Shown piece after piece: positions 9,456 through 18,052 of a stretch of DNA of 64,000 bases. Position numbers and translations under genes: made by a program. The number at the start of each line of letters is the position of its first letter. Within the stretch, counting starts at the first letter, position 1. Below the pieces are notes generated by a model. It saw nothing but the letters and a program-made list of their open reading frames with translations. It had not been told where the DNA came from and ran no database searches. The DNA comes from Paenisporosarcina antarctica (GTDB lineage: Bacteria; Bacillota; Bacilli; Bacillales_A; Planococcaceae), in assembly GCF_004367585.1 (NCBI RefSeq), contig NZ_CP038015.1, positions 1,990,001-2,054,000 on the forward strand, written 5' to 3'.

Positions 9456-10349
9456 TTATCTAAAGCTCTGCTGTTTTTCCTTATATTGTGACCAAACTTG
9501 ATCGAAATTTTGTTTTTCTTCGTCTATCATATCAACCAGTGGTAATCGAACTGAACCTACATCTAAACCCAATTTCCCCAATGCATATTTAACTGGAACT
9601 GGATTTGGTTTTGCAAAGAGCGCTCGAATTAGCGGTAATAATGCATGGTGAATTAAAGCAGCATCTTGATGTCTTCCCTCTTCAAAAGCACGAATTAATT
9701 TTTGCATATCTGCTCCAACCACGTGGGAAGCAACGGAGACAACACCTGCACCTCCAATGGATAGTACAGGTAACGTTAACCCATCATCTCCACTGTAGAC
9801 TGCAAAATCAGCATGACTACCAGCAATAATATCTGACATTTGTTCTAAGTTGCCACCAGCCTCTTTAATAGCTTGAATATTTGAGATTTTACTAAGCTTC
9901 AATACTGTCTCTGGTAACATATTGACAACAGAACGACCTGGAATATTATAAAGTAAAACAGGCAATTTAGTTTCATTTGCTATCGCTTTAAAATGTTCAA
10001 ACATACCACGTTGATCAGGTTTATTATAATACGGGGTAACAAGCATAATACCATTTACACCCGCTTCATCTGCTATTTTCGTCAAGTCAATCGAAGCTTT
10101 CGTGCTGTTACTTCCAGTACCCGCAATTACAGGAATACGATTATTTACCGAATCCACCGTAAAACGAATTAAGTCCGCTTTTTCATTATCAGTTAATGTA
10201 GGTGATTCCCCAGTCGTTCCACAAACCACAACCGAATCAGTCCCAGTAGCAATTAAATGTTCAATCAGTTTTGCGACCATTTCAAAATGAATGGACCCAT
10301 CCGGTAAAAAGGGTGTGATCATCGCTGTAGAAACGCGACCTATATGCAT
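9456..10349 (-). CDS. dapA: 4-hydroxy-tetrahydrodipicolinate synthase
   Basis: Condenses pyruvate with aspartate semialdehyde, the first committed step toward lysine, diaminopimelate and dipicolinate. The TIM-barrel protein (297 residues) shows VVCGTTGESPTL near residue 45, the tyrosine motif LLYNIPGRS, and the Schiff-base lysine in AIKEAGG. The ATG at 10349 is chosen because AAAGGAG lies 8 bases upstream; the longest frame starts from a TTG almost touching the Shine-Dalgarno. It follows asd closely and shares its promoter, so substrate supply and use are coexpressed. B. subtilis has the aspartokinase gene dapG between asd and dapA; it is absent here. Confidence 0.96.
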   Translation of the reverse strand: MHIGRVSTAMITPFLPDGSIHFEMVAKLIEHLIATGTDSVVVCGTTGESPTLTDNEKADLIRFTVDSVNNRIPVIAGTGSNSTKASIDLTKIADEAGVNGIMLVTPYYNKPDQRGMFEHFKAIANETKLPVLLYNIPGRSVVNMLPETVLKLSKISNIQAIKEAGGNLEQMSDIIAGSHADFAVYSGDDGLTLPVLSIGGAGVVSVASHVVGADMQKLIRAFEEGRHQDAALIHHALLPLIRALFAKPNPVPVKYALGKLGLDVGSVRLPLVDMIDEEKQNFDQVWSQYKEKQQSFR

Positions 10350-10363
10350 AAGCAACTCTCCTT

Positions 10364-11404
10364 TTAAATAATACCGTCTTCAATCAATACTTCTGCAATT
10401 TGAATTGAGTTAAGTGCTGCACCTTTCAATAAATTGTCTGCGACAATCCATATATGAAATCCTTTATCATTTGATAAATCTTTTCGAATGCGACCAACAA
10501 ATACCTCATCTTGCCCTTCCGCAAATAACGGCATTGGATATTCTTGTTTTGCAGGATTATCGAGAACTTTAATCCCTTTCGCTGATTCCAATACAGAACG
10601 GATATCAGATACACTGACTCCTGCTTTCTCTACCTCAACAAAAACAGATTCAGAGTGTCCTGAAACGACAGGTAGACGAACACATGTAGCAGCAACTGAA
10701 AGATTTGGCATATGCATTATTTTCTTTGTTTCATTGATCATTTTCATTTCTTCTAACGTATATCCATTGTCGTCAAAAGTATCGATTTGTGGAATGACAT
10801 TAAACGCAATCGGGTAATGTATTTCTGCACCTTTAACTGGTAAAACTTGAGCTTCTGAAATTTTTGTTTTCCCAAATGTTAAACTTTGTGCTTCTAACTC
10901 ATTTATTGCAACTACTCCAGCACCTGATACTGCTTGATAAGTAGATACGATGACATTGTTCAAACCAAATGCATCTTTTATAGGTTGCAAGGCACATACC
11001 ATCTGAATCGTTGAACAATTCGGGTTGGCAATAATACCAGTGTGTAACTTGAGATCTTGTCGATTCACTTCTGGAACAACAAGCACAATATCTTTATCCA
11101 TACGAAATGCACTCGTGTTATCAATGACCACTGCACCGCGCTTTACAGCTTCTGGTGCAAGTTCTTTAGAAACTGAACCACCTGCACTAAATAGAGCAAT
11201 ATCAACGCCATTAAAGGCTTCAGGCGTGGCTTCTTCAATGGTGTATGACTGCCCTTTGAATACAATAGATTTTCCTGCTGAACGTTTGGATGCTAAAAAT
11301 TTTATATGTTGAATTGGGAACTTTCGTTTCTCTAGTTGTTCCATCATTTTTTCGCCTACTGCACCGGTTGCACCGACAACAGCGACTGTGTAACTTTTAG
11401 ACAT
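10364..11404 (-). CDS. asd: Aspartate-semialdehyde dehydrogenase
   Basis: NADPH-dependent reduction of aspartyl phosphate to aspartate semialdehyde, the branch point for lysine/diaminopimelate, threonine and methionine. The Rossmann motif VVGATGAVGEKM lies at the N-terminus and the catalytic cysteine in IANPNCSTIQM (about residue 128). The ATG at 11404 has AGGGAG 8 bases upstream and gives 346 residues; the longer frame from a GTG at 11413 overlaps that ribosome site. It heads the two-gene asd-dapA operon and is separated from the spoVF genes by a promoter region, so vegetative lysine/wall synthesis and spore dipicolinate synthesis can be controlled apart. Confidence 0.96.
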   Translation of the reverse strand: MSKSYTVAVVGATGAVGEKMMEQLEKRKFPIQHIKFLASKRSAGKSIVFKGQSYTIEEATPEAFNGVDIALFSAGGSVSKELAPEAVKRGAVVIDNTSAFRMDKDIVLVVPEVNRQDLKLHTGIIANPNCSTIQMVCALQPIKDAFGLNNVIVSTYQAVSGAGVVAINELEAQSLTFGKTKISEAQVLPVKGAEIHYPIAFNVIPQIDTFDDNGYTLEEMKMINETKKIMHMPNLSVAATCVRLPVVSGHSESVFVEVEKAGVSVSDIRSVLESAKGIKVLDNPAKQEYPMPLFAEGQDEVFVGRIRKDLSNDKGFHIWIVADNLLKGAALNSIQIAEVLIEDGII

Positions 11405-11448
11405 GACACTCACTCCCTCTAGCCAACTAATTGGTTATATTGTCGGTT

Positions 11449-11477
11449 ATTGTATCATAATCTTGCGGTAATGTGCA
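11449..11477 (-). promoter_or_regulatory. Sigma-A promoter of asd-dapA
   Basis: On the minus strand -35 TGCACA (11472-11477), a 17-base spacer, and -10 TACAAT (11449-11454) preceded by an extended TGA. No lysine riboswitch fold is apparent in the short leader. Confidence 0.7.
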
Positions 11478-11483
11478 TGAAAA

Positions 11484-12077
11484 TTAATCCGATTGTTTGT
11501 GTTGGATTAATAGGGGTTGAAGTTGTTGGTGTGCAATGGCTTGAACAATCGTAGGTACAATCAAGTTAAAGTCGGAGATAAGAGAGTTTGGTTTTTTATA
11601 GGGATCATCTTGACCAAATGGGATGAAATAAATGTGTTTAGCATTTAATAACCGCATCACGTTGACCCCGTTTAATCCAAGTGCATCGTTCGTTGAAATG
11701 CCAATGACGACGGGTCGCCCATTTCTAATCGTTGCTTTCGCTGCCATCAAAACAGGTGAATCAGTTGCTGCATTGGCAAACCGACTAATAGAATTTCCAG
11801 TCATCGGCGCTATCACCATACAATCAACAGGCGCTTTCGGTCCCAGAGGCTCTGCTTCTGCAATTGTTGATATTACTTTTGCGCCAGCAGCTTCTTCGAT
11901 TTTCCGTACCCATTCTTCTCCAGTGCCAAATCTTGTAGCAGCTACCAAAACTGAATGTGACACAATTGGCACAACTACTGCTCCTTGTTCTCTTAAAACA
12001 GTGATTTTCGGCACCACTTCCTCATACGTACAATGTGATGCAGTTATCCCAAGTCCAATTCGTTTGCCTTGTAACAC
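11484..12077 (-). CDS. spoVFB: Dipicolinate synthase subunit B
   Basis: Flavoprotein-like subunit of dipicolinate synthase, which makes the calcium-chelating spore-core compound from the DapA product. The 197-residue protein begins MLQGKRIGLGITASHCTYEEV and carries the flavoprotein-type stretches VDCMVIAPMTGNS and GISTNDALG. It starts from a GTG at 12077 with AAGGAGG about six bases before it. The start lies 34 bases inside the end of spoVFA, an unusually long overlap for this pair. Expression is expected in the mother cell under sigma-K, as in B. subtilis; a possible sigma-K-like promoter lies upstream of ymxH. No clear terminator follows. Confidence 0.95.
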   Translation of the reverse strand: MLQGKRIGLGITASHCTYEEVVPKITVLREQGAVVVPIVSHSVLVAATRFGTGEEWVRKIEEAAGAKVISTIAEAEPLGPKAPVDCMVIAPMTGNSISRFANAATDSPVLMAAKATIRNGRPVVIGISTNDALGLNGVNVMRLLNAKHIYFIPFGQDDPYKKPNSLISDFNLIVPTIVQAIAHQQLQPLLIQHKQSD

Positions 12078-12889
12078 ACCGTTCCTCCTTCTACATTTTT
12101 TGCTGACTCAGTCACACATTTAAAAAGTAACTTTGCAGCGTCCTCTTTTAAAAACTGTCCTGGTAAAGATGTATAAAGTTTATATTTATGTGAATAGTCC
12201 CCTTCCAAAGCTAAACAACCTGGTGAGGACGCAATATCATAAAATCGTTGGCATGTTGTTAATAACGAATGATAGCCTTGCGTTAACCATTTAGCAGGTA
12301 TTGTATTAATGAAAATTGACTGATCACATGTGATTCCATACTCCAATTTTCTCGTTTCATATCCCATCGCCTGTGCTTCTGCTAATTGAACCGAAGATCG
12401 GACAACAATTAGCGGATGAGCATCCATTCGCTTTAGCTGTGTTGCAAGCAATTTTGCGACGCGTCCGAAACCTGAAATCATGAATTGTTTACCAGCAACC
12501 ATTTCATGTTCTTCTAAATAATATGCTGCAATAAAACCTTCTGCAGTTAACTTTGCATTTAACCAAATAAATTGTTCATCCTCAAGATATGGTTCAACAT
12601 CGAGCTCGCTTGCTTCAAAAAAGCGTGTCCATTCTGGTGATAGTTTTCCTATAAAACATTTTTTTACAGTTTTAAAAAATTCTAATCCAACCGAATCCGT
12701 TACAATTTCAAGCGGTTGAATTGGAAGCACCAAGATATCTGGTTGAAATGATAATAAATCTCGCTCTACTTGATAACTCCAAGCTTTTGTTTTTAAAAAT
12801 AACACATGGACATTTAATTGTTCCAATAAAATTGAGAGCTTTTCCATGCGAGGATCAGTTCCAATAATGCACCACTTAAGCACCGTCAT
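12044..12889 (-). CDS. spoVFA: Dipicolinate synthase subunit A
   Basis: Rossmann-fold oxidoreductase subunit that, with SpoVFB, converts the DapA product (dihydrodipicolinate or its hydrated form) to dipicolinic acid in the sporulating mother cell. The 281 residues begin MTVLKWCIIGTDPRMEKL. A nucleotide-binding glycine motif (FMISGFGRVAKLLATQLK) lies near residue 140, as in other SpoVFA proteins. The start overlaps the end of ymxH by four bases (ATGA), and the 3' end overlaps spoVFB by 34 bases, making a tightly coupled three-gene unit. It is among the clearest signs in the window that the organism forms endospores. Confidence 0.95.
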   Translation of the reverse strand: MTVLKWCIIGTDPRMEKLSILLEQLNVHVLFLKTKAWSYQVERDLLSFQPDILVLPIQPLEIVTDSVGLEFFKTVKKCFIGKLSPEWTRFFEASELDVEPYLEDEQFIWLNAKLTAEGFIAAYYLEEHEMVAGKQFMISGFGRVAKLLATQLKRMDAHPLIVVRSSVQLAEAQAMGYETRKLEYGITCDQSIFINTIPAKWLTQGYHSLLTTCQRFYDIASSPGCLALEGDYSHKYKLYTSLPGQFLKEDAAKLLFKCVTESAKNVEGGTVCYKANELDLG

Positions 12890-13155
12890 AGTGATTTTTC
12901 CGAATGCAGGTGAGATGTTTTTGTAAAGAGAATACGATCTTCACCAATAAGTGTGATATCTTCCCAAGCGATATACATGTTTTGGTTTACTGATTTTGTT
13001 TTAAATGGTCTGTTTCCTAGTTCTTTTAGTATTAGAAATCCAATAATTTTCCCACTGATTGGTTCAAAAAGTAATTCAGTATCTGCAAGTAACCCAAATC
13101 GCTTGCCATCTTCAATTTGAATTAATTCTTTCACTGCCATTTCTGAAAGCAACAT
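12886..13155 (-). CDS. ymxH: YlmC/YmxH-family PRC-barrel protein
   Basis: Small (89-residue) single-domain protein of the sporulation-linked YlmC/YmxH family with a PRC-barrel-like pattern: MAVKELIQIEDGKRFGLLADTE followed by IGFLIL and a C-terminal strand ITLIGEDRIL. The start has repeated GGAGG upstream and the end overlaps spoVFA by four bases. In B. subtilis ymxH is also directly in front of spoVFA. Its molecular role is not established; PRC-barrel domains commonly mediate protein or RNA contacts. It is followed upstream by an 850-bp gap lacking intact genes, so it is the first gene of the spoVF transcription unit. Confidence 0.88.
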   Translation of the reverse strand: MLLSEMAVKELIQIEDGKRFGLLADTELLFEPISGKIIGFLILKELGNRPFKTKSVNQNMYIAWEDITLIGEDRILFTKTSHLHSEKSL

Positions 13156-13180
13156 ATGACTCCTCCTCCATGTTCATCTC

Positions 13181-13214
13181 CTTAAATATATGCAAAGAAA
13201 GAATCACATGTTCA
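13181..13214 (-). promoter_or_regulatory. Possible sigma-K-type promoter of ymxH-spoVF
   Basis: On the minus strand, upstream of ymxH, CATATATTTA resembles a sigma-K -10 (CATAnnnTA), and an AC about 17 bases further upstream resembles its -35. The match is partial; the call leans on the known sigma-K control of spoVF in B. subtilis. Confidence 0.3.
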
Positions 13215-13216
13215 CA

Positions 13217-13325
13217 AGAAAAGTGAAGTAGGATAATTTAGGGCGACTCCGATGTGAATCTGCTGAATCGAAAAGTTATTTTCAATTGAAGGGTGTGAGA
13301 CGCAGGTGCGGTCATCCCGTCAGTA
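13217..13325 (+). repeat. Dispersed AGAAAAGYG repeat, copy A (degenerate)
   Basis: Starts AGAAAAGTG at 13217, shares GACTCCGATG (13245-13254) exactly with copy B at 48465, and shares 15 of 17 bases of the second core (13294-13310 against 48546-48562). The right end is uncertain because the terminal inverted repeat has decayed. It occupies part of the gap between ymxH and the M16 peptidase gene. Confidence 0.5.
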
Positions 13326-13329
13326 TTTC

Positions 13330-13995
13330 TGTTAAAAGTCATCGTACTGATGCAAAAGGGGCTATAGCCAGTACAGATATAATTGGTCAAACTGATTTAA
13401 AATTAACTACTCTAAGTTTTAACGGTATTGGTTATTACAAATTTATAGAAAATAGTATTACAATTAGATTAATCTCATTTGTCTCAACAACAGCGAATGT
13501 CTCTTACAGAAGAAAAAGATATTCATAATAGGAAGATAAATTATGCGGTATAAAATACCTTTAAAGTATTCTATTTATCTCTTGCCTTTATGTATCCTAT
13601 CGGCCATCTTGTGAAGATTGCTCCTGCTGAATATATAGACACATCTATTTTCTTAACACAGCACTCTTTATTGGAGCTTTTGTCTCTTTCATGTCTTTTA
13701 TTGAAAAGAAAAGGCTTTTAGAAATAAATCGCACATTGAACTGACTGCTGTTATTGAATTGGATTATTATTAGATTATCTAATGGTATATTACCTGAATA
13801 AATTCAAAAAAAGGTATGTCATCTTTGTCGATTTGTATGTTACTTTTTGGATTTCTTCTTTTCCCGCCTTATCCTATTACTTTCTATTATTTTTTCTTGA
13901 ATCGTTCAGATTAACTTGTTTTAGAGGAGCGACGATTGTAGTAACTATTAAGTAGTTAGGAATTATGCAGCATAGCGACTACAGTATTCTATTCA
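13330..13995. other. Gene-poor stretch within the 13156-14007 gap
   Basis: AT-rich DNA without an intact gene. The only coding-like material is the broken small membrane-protein frame listed separately (13543-13744). An open frame at 13286-13528 begins with a TTG lacking a ribosome site and overlaps the repeat, so it is not called. B. subtilis has no comparable gap between the mlpA and ymxH genes. Confidence 0.6.
13543..13744 (+). pseudogene. Decayed small membrane-protein gene (possible)
   Basis: An ATG at 13543 with AGGAAG 7 bases upstream opens MRYKIPLKYSIYLLPLCI..., stopping after 23 residues. Continuing coding-like residues appear in a second frame (IAPAEYIDTSIF) and then a third (NTALFIGAFVSFMSFIEKK, ending at a TGA at 13742-13744). 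Read together they look like one short hydrophobic protein broken by two frameshifts. It is on the plus strand, against every other gene here. The parent family is not recognised. Confidence 0.4.
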
Positions 13996-14029
13996 AAAAA
14001 AAGACAATCACAGTGGATTGTCTTTTTTT
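13996..14029 (-). terminator. Terminator overlapping the end of the M16 peptidase gene
   Basis: A 14-bp perfect stem (13996-14009 with 14016-14029), six-base loop, and a run of T on the minus strand. The stem includes the last codons and the stop codon of the peptidase gene. Confidence 0.9.
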
Positions 14030-15246
14030 GGCGTAATGATTGAGACTGCAGGTTTATTAGCAAATATTTCTGTCACTAACTTTTGTACTTGATGAATGTG
14101 TACTTCATCAATTGACTGCAACACTTCATCGTACGTTTTATGTTTTTTGAAAATTAATTCATTTTTGCCATTGCGACTCATTCGGGCATTTGTACTTTCT
14201 AATCCGAGCATTAGATTGCCTTTTAATTGCTCTTTCGCATTGTTTACTTCTGTATCTGTTACACCTTCGTCCACCACTTTTTGAATGGTTTCAAAAATGG
14301 TATCTTGCAGTTTCTGTAATTGATTGTTCGATGTACCCCCATAAATTTCAACTGATCCAGAATCTTCAGAAGAAGAATGATACGAATATATTGAATAGGC
14401 TAATGCCTTTTCTTCACGTACTTCTTGGAATAAACGAGACGACATATTGCCGCCTAATATATTATTCATTACAACTAAATCATATATATGCTTATCTTTA
14501 ACACCCAACCCTGGATAACCAAGACAAATATGACCTTGTTCTGTTTCACGTGACTTAAGTGACTCACCTGGACTGAAAATCGGAATAGACATAGAATCTC
14601 TCTCAGATAGTTTAGAGCTTGGTTTAAATTGTCCGAATAATGAATCAATGTAGTCAATATAGCCTTCTTGAATATTTCCTGCAACAGAGATAACTATATG
14701 TTCAGGTCGATAGTGGTGATCCATAAATTGGTGAATTGAATCTTTGTCAAACGTTTCAAGCGATGATTTTGTCCCTAAAATAGATGCACCTATTGATTGG
14801 TTCGGATACATTACATTCCATAATTGCTCATGGACATCATCGTCTGGCGTATCCTCAACCATTAATATTTCCTCTACCACGACTTGACGTTCTTTATCAA
14901 TTTCCAGTTCATCAAACTCCGAGTGGAAAAACATATCTGCTAATACCGAAATCGCATGCTTAGCATGATGATCTAATACCTTTGCATAATAACATGTTTG
15001 TTCTTTTGAGGTAAATGCGTTCACATATCCGCCAATGCGATCAAACTCTTCAGCAATTTGACGAGCTGTGCGTGTCGCTGTACCTTTAAAAAGCATATGT
15101 TCAATAAAATGAGTTAAGCCATTTTCTTCAGGTTTTTCGTGTCTCGATCCAACATCAACCCATACACCAACAGCGACTGATCTAACATGTGGAATATGTT
15201 CAAATACTATACGCACACCATTTTGACTTGTTCTTTTTTGTAGCAC
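14008..15246 (-). CDS. mlpA: M16-family zinc metallopeptidase (MlpA/YmxG-like)
   Basis: Insulinase-type peptidase of 412 residues. The inverted zinc motif HxxEH is present as HFIEHMLF (about residues 46-53), and a typical second-half pattern ends in GNLMLGLESTNARMSRNGKNEL. The N-terminal domain is catalytic and the C-terminal domain is non-catalytic, as in the two-domain bacterial members. It starts from a GTG at 15246 with GGGGG about 11 bases upstream, slightly far. It follows pnp, as in B. subtilis, although ylxY (a polysaccharide-deacetylase-like gene) that lies between them there is missing. B. subtilis MlpA has been linked to protease regulation; substrate here unknown. Confidence 0.88.
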   Translation of the reverse strand: MLQKRTSQNGVRIVFEHIPHVRSVAVGVWVDVGSRHEKPEENGLTHFIEHMLFKGTATRTARQIAEEFDRIGGYVNAFTSKEQTCYYAKVLDHHAKHAISVLADMFFHSEFDELEIDKERQVVVEEILMVEDTPDDDVHEQLWNVMYPNQSIGASILGTKSSLETFDKDSIHQFMDHHYRPEHIVISVAGNIQEGYIDYIDSLFGQFKPSSKLSERDSMSIPIFSPGESLKSRETEQGHICLGYPGLGVKDKHIYDLVVMNNILGGNMSSRLFQEVREEKALAYSIYSYHSSSEDSGSVEIYGGTSNNQLQKLQDTIFETIQKVVDEGVTDTEVNNAKEQLKGNLMLGLESTNARMSRNGKNELIFKKHKTYDEVLQSIDEVHIHQVQKLVTEIFANKPAVSIITPKKDNPL

Positions 15247-15276
15247 AGTAACTTAATCCCCCATACTCTCGAAAAA

Positions 15277-15307
15277 AAAGATTGCCATACATCAGTTGGC
15301 AACCTTT
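15277..15307 (-). terminator. Intrinsic terminator after pnp
   Basis: An 11-bp stem (15277-15287 with 15297-15307) with one G-U pair in RNA and a run of T on exit. It lies between pnp and the M16 peptidase gene. Confidence 0.85.
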
Positions 15308-15346
15308 TTTCTTTATTTATAATTTATTACTTATTATTTCTATTTA

Positions 15347-17464
15347 TTAGGCTTGTTCTAATTCAGCTGCTTCTTTTTCTTCTTTAACAACAATTTTACG
15401 TGATAAGTTCACTCTGCCTTGATTATCAATTTCGATAACCTTAACTTTTAATTCGTCATCAAGTTTCAGAACATCTTCAACTGATTTTGTACGTTCTTCT
15501 TGAATTTCAGAAATATGAAGAAGGCCATCTTTACCAGTGAAAATTTCTACAAAAGCACCAAATTTCTCAATGCGTTTCACTTTACCCATAAAGTATTCTC
15601 CAACTACAGCAACTCGTACAATATTTTCAATAATTTCTTTTGCTCGTGCAATCATCGCTTCATCAATAGAAGAAATATAAATTGATCCATCTTGCTCTGT
15701 ATCAATTTTAACGCCAGTTTCATCAATAATTTTATTGATTTGTTTTCCGCCTGGTCCAATTACATCGCGAATCTTATCAGGATTGATTTTCACTTTGACA
15801 ATTTTAGGAGCGTATTTAGATAGTTTCTCGCGTGGTTCAGAAATAGTTGCGATCATACTTTCTAGTATATGCATTCTTCCAATTTTAGCTTGTGTTAATG
15901 CTTCTTCTAATATGCTACGTGATAATCCGTCGATTTTAATATCCATTTGAAGTGCAGTTACACCTTTTGCAGTTCCTGCTACTTTAAAGTCCATATCTCC
16001 TAAGTGATCTTCCATTCCTTGGATGTCTGAAAGTACTGAATAATCATTACCGCGCTTAATTAGACCCATAGCAATACCAGCTACTGGCGCTTTTATAGGT
16101 ACACCTGCATCCATCATCGCTAGAGTTGATGCACAAATACTTGCTTGAGACGTAGAACCGTTAGATTCAAGAACTTCTGAAACTAAACGTATTGTATATG
16201 GAAATTCTTTTTCGTCAGGAAGCACTGCTTTTAACGCTCGTTCTCCTAAAGCACCATGACCGATTTCACGGCGGCCAGGTCCACGCATTGGACCTGTTTC
16301 CCCAACACTAAATTGCGGGAAGTTGTAATGATGCATAAAACGTTTTGATTCTTCAATTCCTAAACCATCAATAATTTGAACATCGCCTAATGCACCTAAA
16401 GTTGCAATACTTAGAGCTTGAGTTTGTCCACGTGTAAACAAACCAGATCCATGTGTGCGAGGTAAAATACCTGTTTCAGATGAAAGTGGACGAATTTCGT
16501 CTAATTTACGACCATCTGGACGGATTTTATCTTCAGTTATTAAACGACGAACTTCTTCTTTTACCATTTTATCAAGAATTTCTCGAACTTGTTTAAGTTC
16601 TGCATTATCTACTTCTCGTTCTACAAATATTGCTATTACTTCATCTTTAACTTCGTTGATTGCTTTTTCACGTGCATGTTTTTCTTGCACTTGAATTGCG
16701 TTAATTAGTTTTGATTCGCACATTGAGCTAATTTCAGCAGAAAGTTCAGCATCAAGTTCGTACAATTTAATATCTAATTTTTCTTTGCCTAAAAGAGCTG
16801 CAATTTCTTCTTGTAATTCAACCAATTTAATAACTTCTGCGTGACCGAACATAATGGCTTCTAACATAATTTCTTCTGGAATTTCTAAAGCACCAGCTTC
16901 CACCATGTTGACTGCATCTTTTGTTCCCGATACGATTAAATCAATTGTGCTTTGTTCCATTTGAGCTTGAGTTGGATTAATCACGAATTTATCGTCAATT
17001 AAACCGACTTGAACACCAGCAATTGGTCCTCCAAAAGGAATATCAGAAATCATTAAAGCTAAAGATGAACCGAACATTGCAGCCATTTCTGATGTGCAAT
17101 CTTGGTCAACTGACATGACAATTGAAATAACTTGGACTTCATTACGGAAACCGTCTGGGAATAATGGGCGTAGAGTTCTGTCAATCAAGCGACTTGTTAA
17201 AATCGCATTTTCTGATGGACGGCCTTCTCGTTTAATAAATCCACCTGGAATTTTTCCTGCAGCGTAAAGACGCTCTTCATAATTGCAAGTAAGTGGGAAG
17301 AAGTCAAGTGGTTTTGGATGTTTAGAAGCTGTTGCTGTTGCAAGAACGGTGGAATCGCCATAACGTACCATCACAGCACCATTTGCTTGTTTAGCAAACT
17401 TGCCTATTTCTACTTGTAATGGACGACCTGCCCATTCGAAATTAAAAATTTGTTTTTTGTTCAT
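15347..17464 (-). CDS. pnp: Polyribonucleotide nucleotidyltransferase (PNPase)
   Basis: Phosphorolytic 3'-5' exoribonuclease of RNA turnover, 705 residues. Two RNase PH domains (about 1-230 and 310-550) flank an alpha-helical region; the second holds the active motif [17 protein letters not shown] and the acidic [11 protein letters not shown] domain ([11 protein letters not shown]) and an S1 domain ([16 protein letters not shown]) follow. The ATG at 17464 has GGGAGGAG 8 bases upstream and the typical N-terminus [13 protein letters not shown]; the longest frame adds 18 unlikely residues. It stands between rpsO and its own terminator. A spacer of about 180 bases could hold a promoter, but no strong one is evident. 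Confidence 0.97.
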   Translation of the reverse strand: MNKKQIFNFEWAGRPLQVEIGKFAKQANGAVMVRYGDSTVLATATASKHPKPLDFFPLTCNYEERLYAAGKIPGGFIKREGRPSENAILTSRLIDRTLRPLFPDGFRNEVQVISIVMSVDQDCTSEMAAMFGSSLALMISDIPFGGPIAGVQVGLIDDKFVINPTQAQMEQSTIDLIVSGTKDAVNMVEAGALEIPEEIMLEAIMFGHAEVIKLVELQEEIAALLGKEKLDIKLYELDAELSAEISSMCESKLINAIQVQEKHAREKAINEVKDEVIAIFVEREVDNAELKQVREILDKMVKEEVRRLITEDKIRPDGRKLDEIRPLSSETGILPRTHGSGLFTRGQTQALSIATLGALGDVQIIDGLGIEESKRFMHHYNFPQFSVGETGPMRGPGRREIGHGALGERALKAVLPDEKEFPYTIRLVSEVLESNGSTSQASICASTLAMMDAGVPIKAPVAGIAMGLIKRGNDYSVLSDIQGMEDHLGDMDFKVAGTAKGVTALQMDIKIDGLSRSILEEALTQAKIGRMHILESMIATISEPREKLSKYAPKIVKVKINPDKIRDVIGPGGKQINKIIDETGVKIDTEQDGSIYISSIDEAMIARAKEIIENIVRVAVVGEYFMGKVKRIEKFGAFVEIFTGKDGLLHISEIQEERTKSVEDVLKLDDELKVKVIEIDNQGRVNLSRKIVVKEEKEAAELEQA

Positions 17465-17613
17465 TGATTGAACTCCTCCCACACTAAAAATATTGTAAAA
17501 TTTAGTTGTATGTATCATTAGTAGTGTATCAAAAAAGCAATTATTATGCGAAATCTTTTATAGTGACAGTATGAGTGGATTATTAATAGGAAATTTTTTT
17601 CGAACATAAAGAA

Positions 17614-17635
17614 AAAGCGGGACGTATCCCGCTTT
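17614..17635 (-). terminator. Intrinsic terminator after rpsO
   Basis: A 9-bp GC-rich stem (17614-17622 with 17627-17635), four-base loop and TTTTTC on exit. It ends the rpsO transcript before pnp. Confidence 0.9.
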
Positions 17636-17649
17636 CAGTAAAGTACATT

Positions 17650-17919
17650 TTATCGACGTAAACCAAGTTTAGCGATCAATGCGCGGTAACGTGATACTTC
17701 GTTTTCACGTAAGTATTTTAACAAGTTACGACGACGTCCAACCATTTTGAATAGACCGCGACGTGAGTGGTGGTCTTTCTTGTGTGTACGTAAATGACCA
17801 TTCAAATTGTTAATGTCTTCTGTTAATACTGCGATCTGAATGTCTGCGGAACCAGTGTCGCTTTCATGAGTACGATACTCAGCGATTAGTTCATTTTTGC
17901 GTTCTTGTGTAATTGCCAT
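17650..17919 (-). CDS. rpsO: 30S ribosomal protein S15
   Basis: Primary 16S rRNA-binding protein of the 30S platform, 89 residues, the standard length. The sequence has the family marks [23 protein letters not shown] and [25 protein letters not shown] lies at ordinary distance before the ATG. The gene is monocistronic: its own strong promoter, a leader of about 95 bases with two near-identical hairpins, and a terminator. This arrangement fits autogenous control by S15 binding to its leader, as known in several bacteria; in this organism that is inferred. Confidence 0.98.
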   Translation of the reverse strand: MAITQERKNELIAEYRTHESDTGSADIQIAVLTEDINNLNGHLRTHKKDHHSRRGLFKMVGRRRNLLKYLRENEVSRYRALIAKLGLRR

Positions 17920-18013
17920 TCTGGTTCACCTCCAATTCTCATAATATCCCCAATTACCGAGCAAACGTTGGTGATTCGTATTGCCGAGCAACGGTTTAGC
18001 ATATCTCTATGCA
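17920..18013 (-). promoter_or_regulatory. rpsO 5' leader, candidate S15-responsive RNA
   Basis: Between the promoter and the rpsO start the RNA contains two similar hairpins, each with a UUGC-UCG-GYAA core: 17980-17992 and 17952-17966, separated by ACGAAUCACC. The duplication suggests an evolved binding structure. Assignment to S15 autoregulation rests on position; the fold is read by eye. Confidence 0.5.
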
Positions 18014-18020
18014 CCTATGA

Positions 18021-18049
18021 ATATTATCACATTTCATACAATTCTGCAA
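18021..18049 (-). promoter_or_regulatory. Sigma-A promoter of rpsO
   Basis: On the minus strand -35 TTGCAG (18044-18049), a 17-base spacer, and -10 TAATAT (18021-18026) with extended TGA. It lies just after the ribF stop codon. Confidence 0.85.
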
Positions 18050-18052
18050 CTC

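Noticed and set aside
11405-11483. Lysine riboswitch before asd-dapA
   Set aside because: The leader is too short (under 50 bases from the promoter) and shows no lysine-riboswitch core.
13286-13528. 80-codon open frame in the ymxH-mlpA gap
   Set aside because: Starts with a TTG without ribosome site, overlaps the degenerate repeat, and the translation matches nothing I know.
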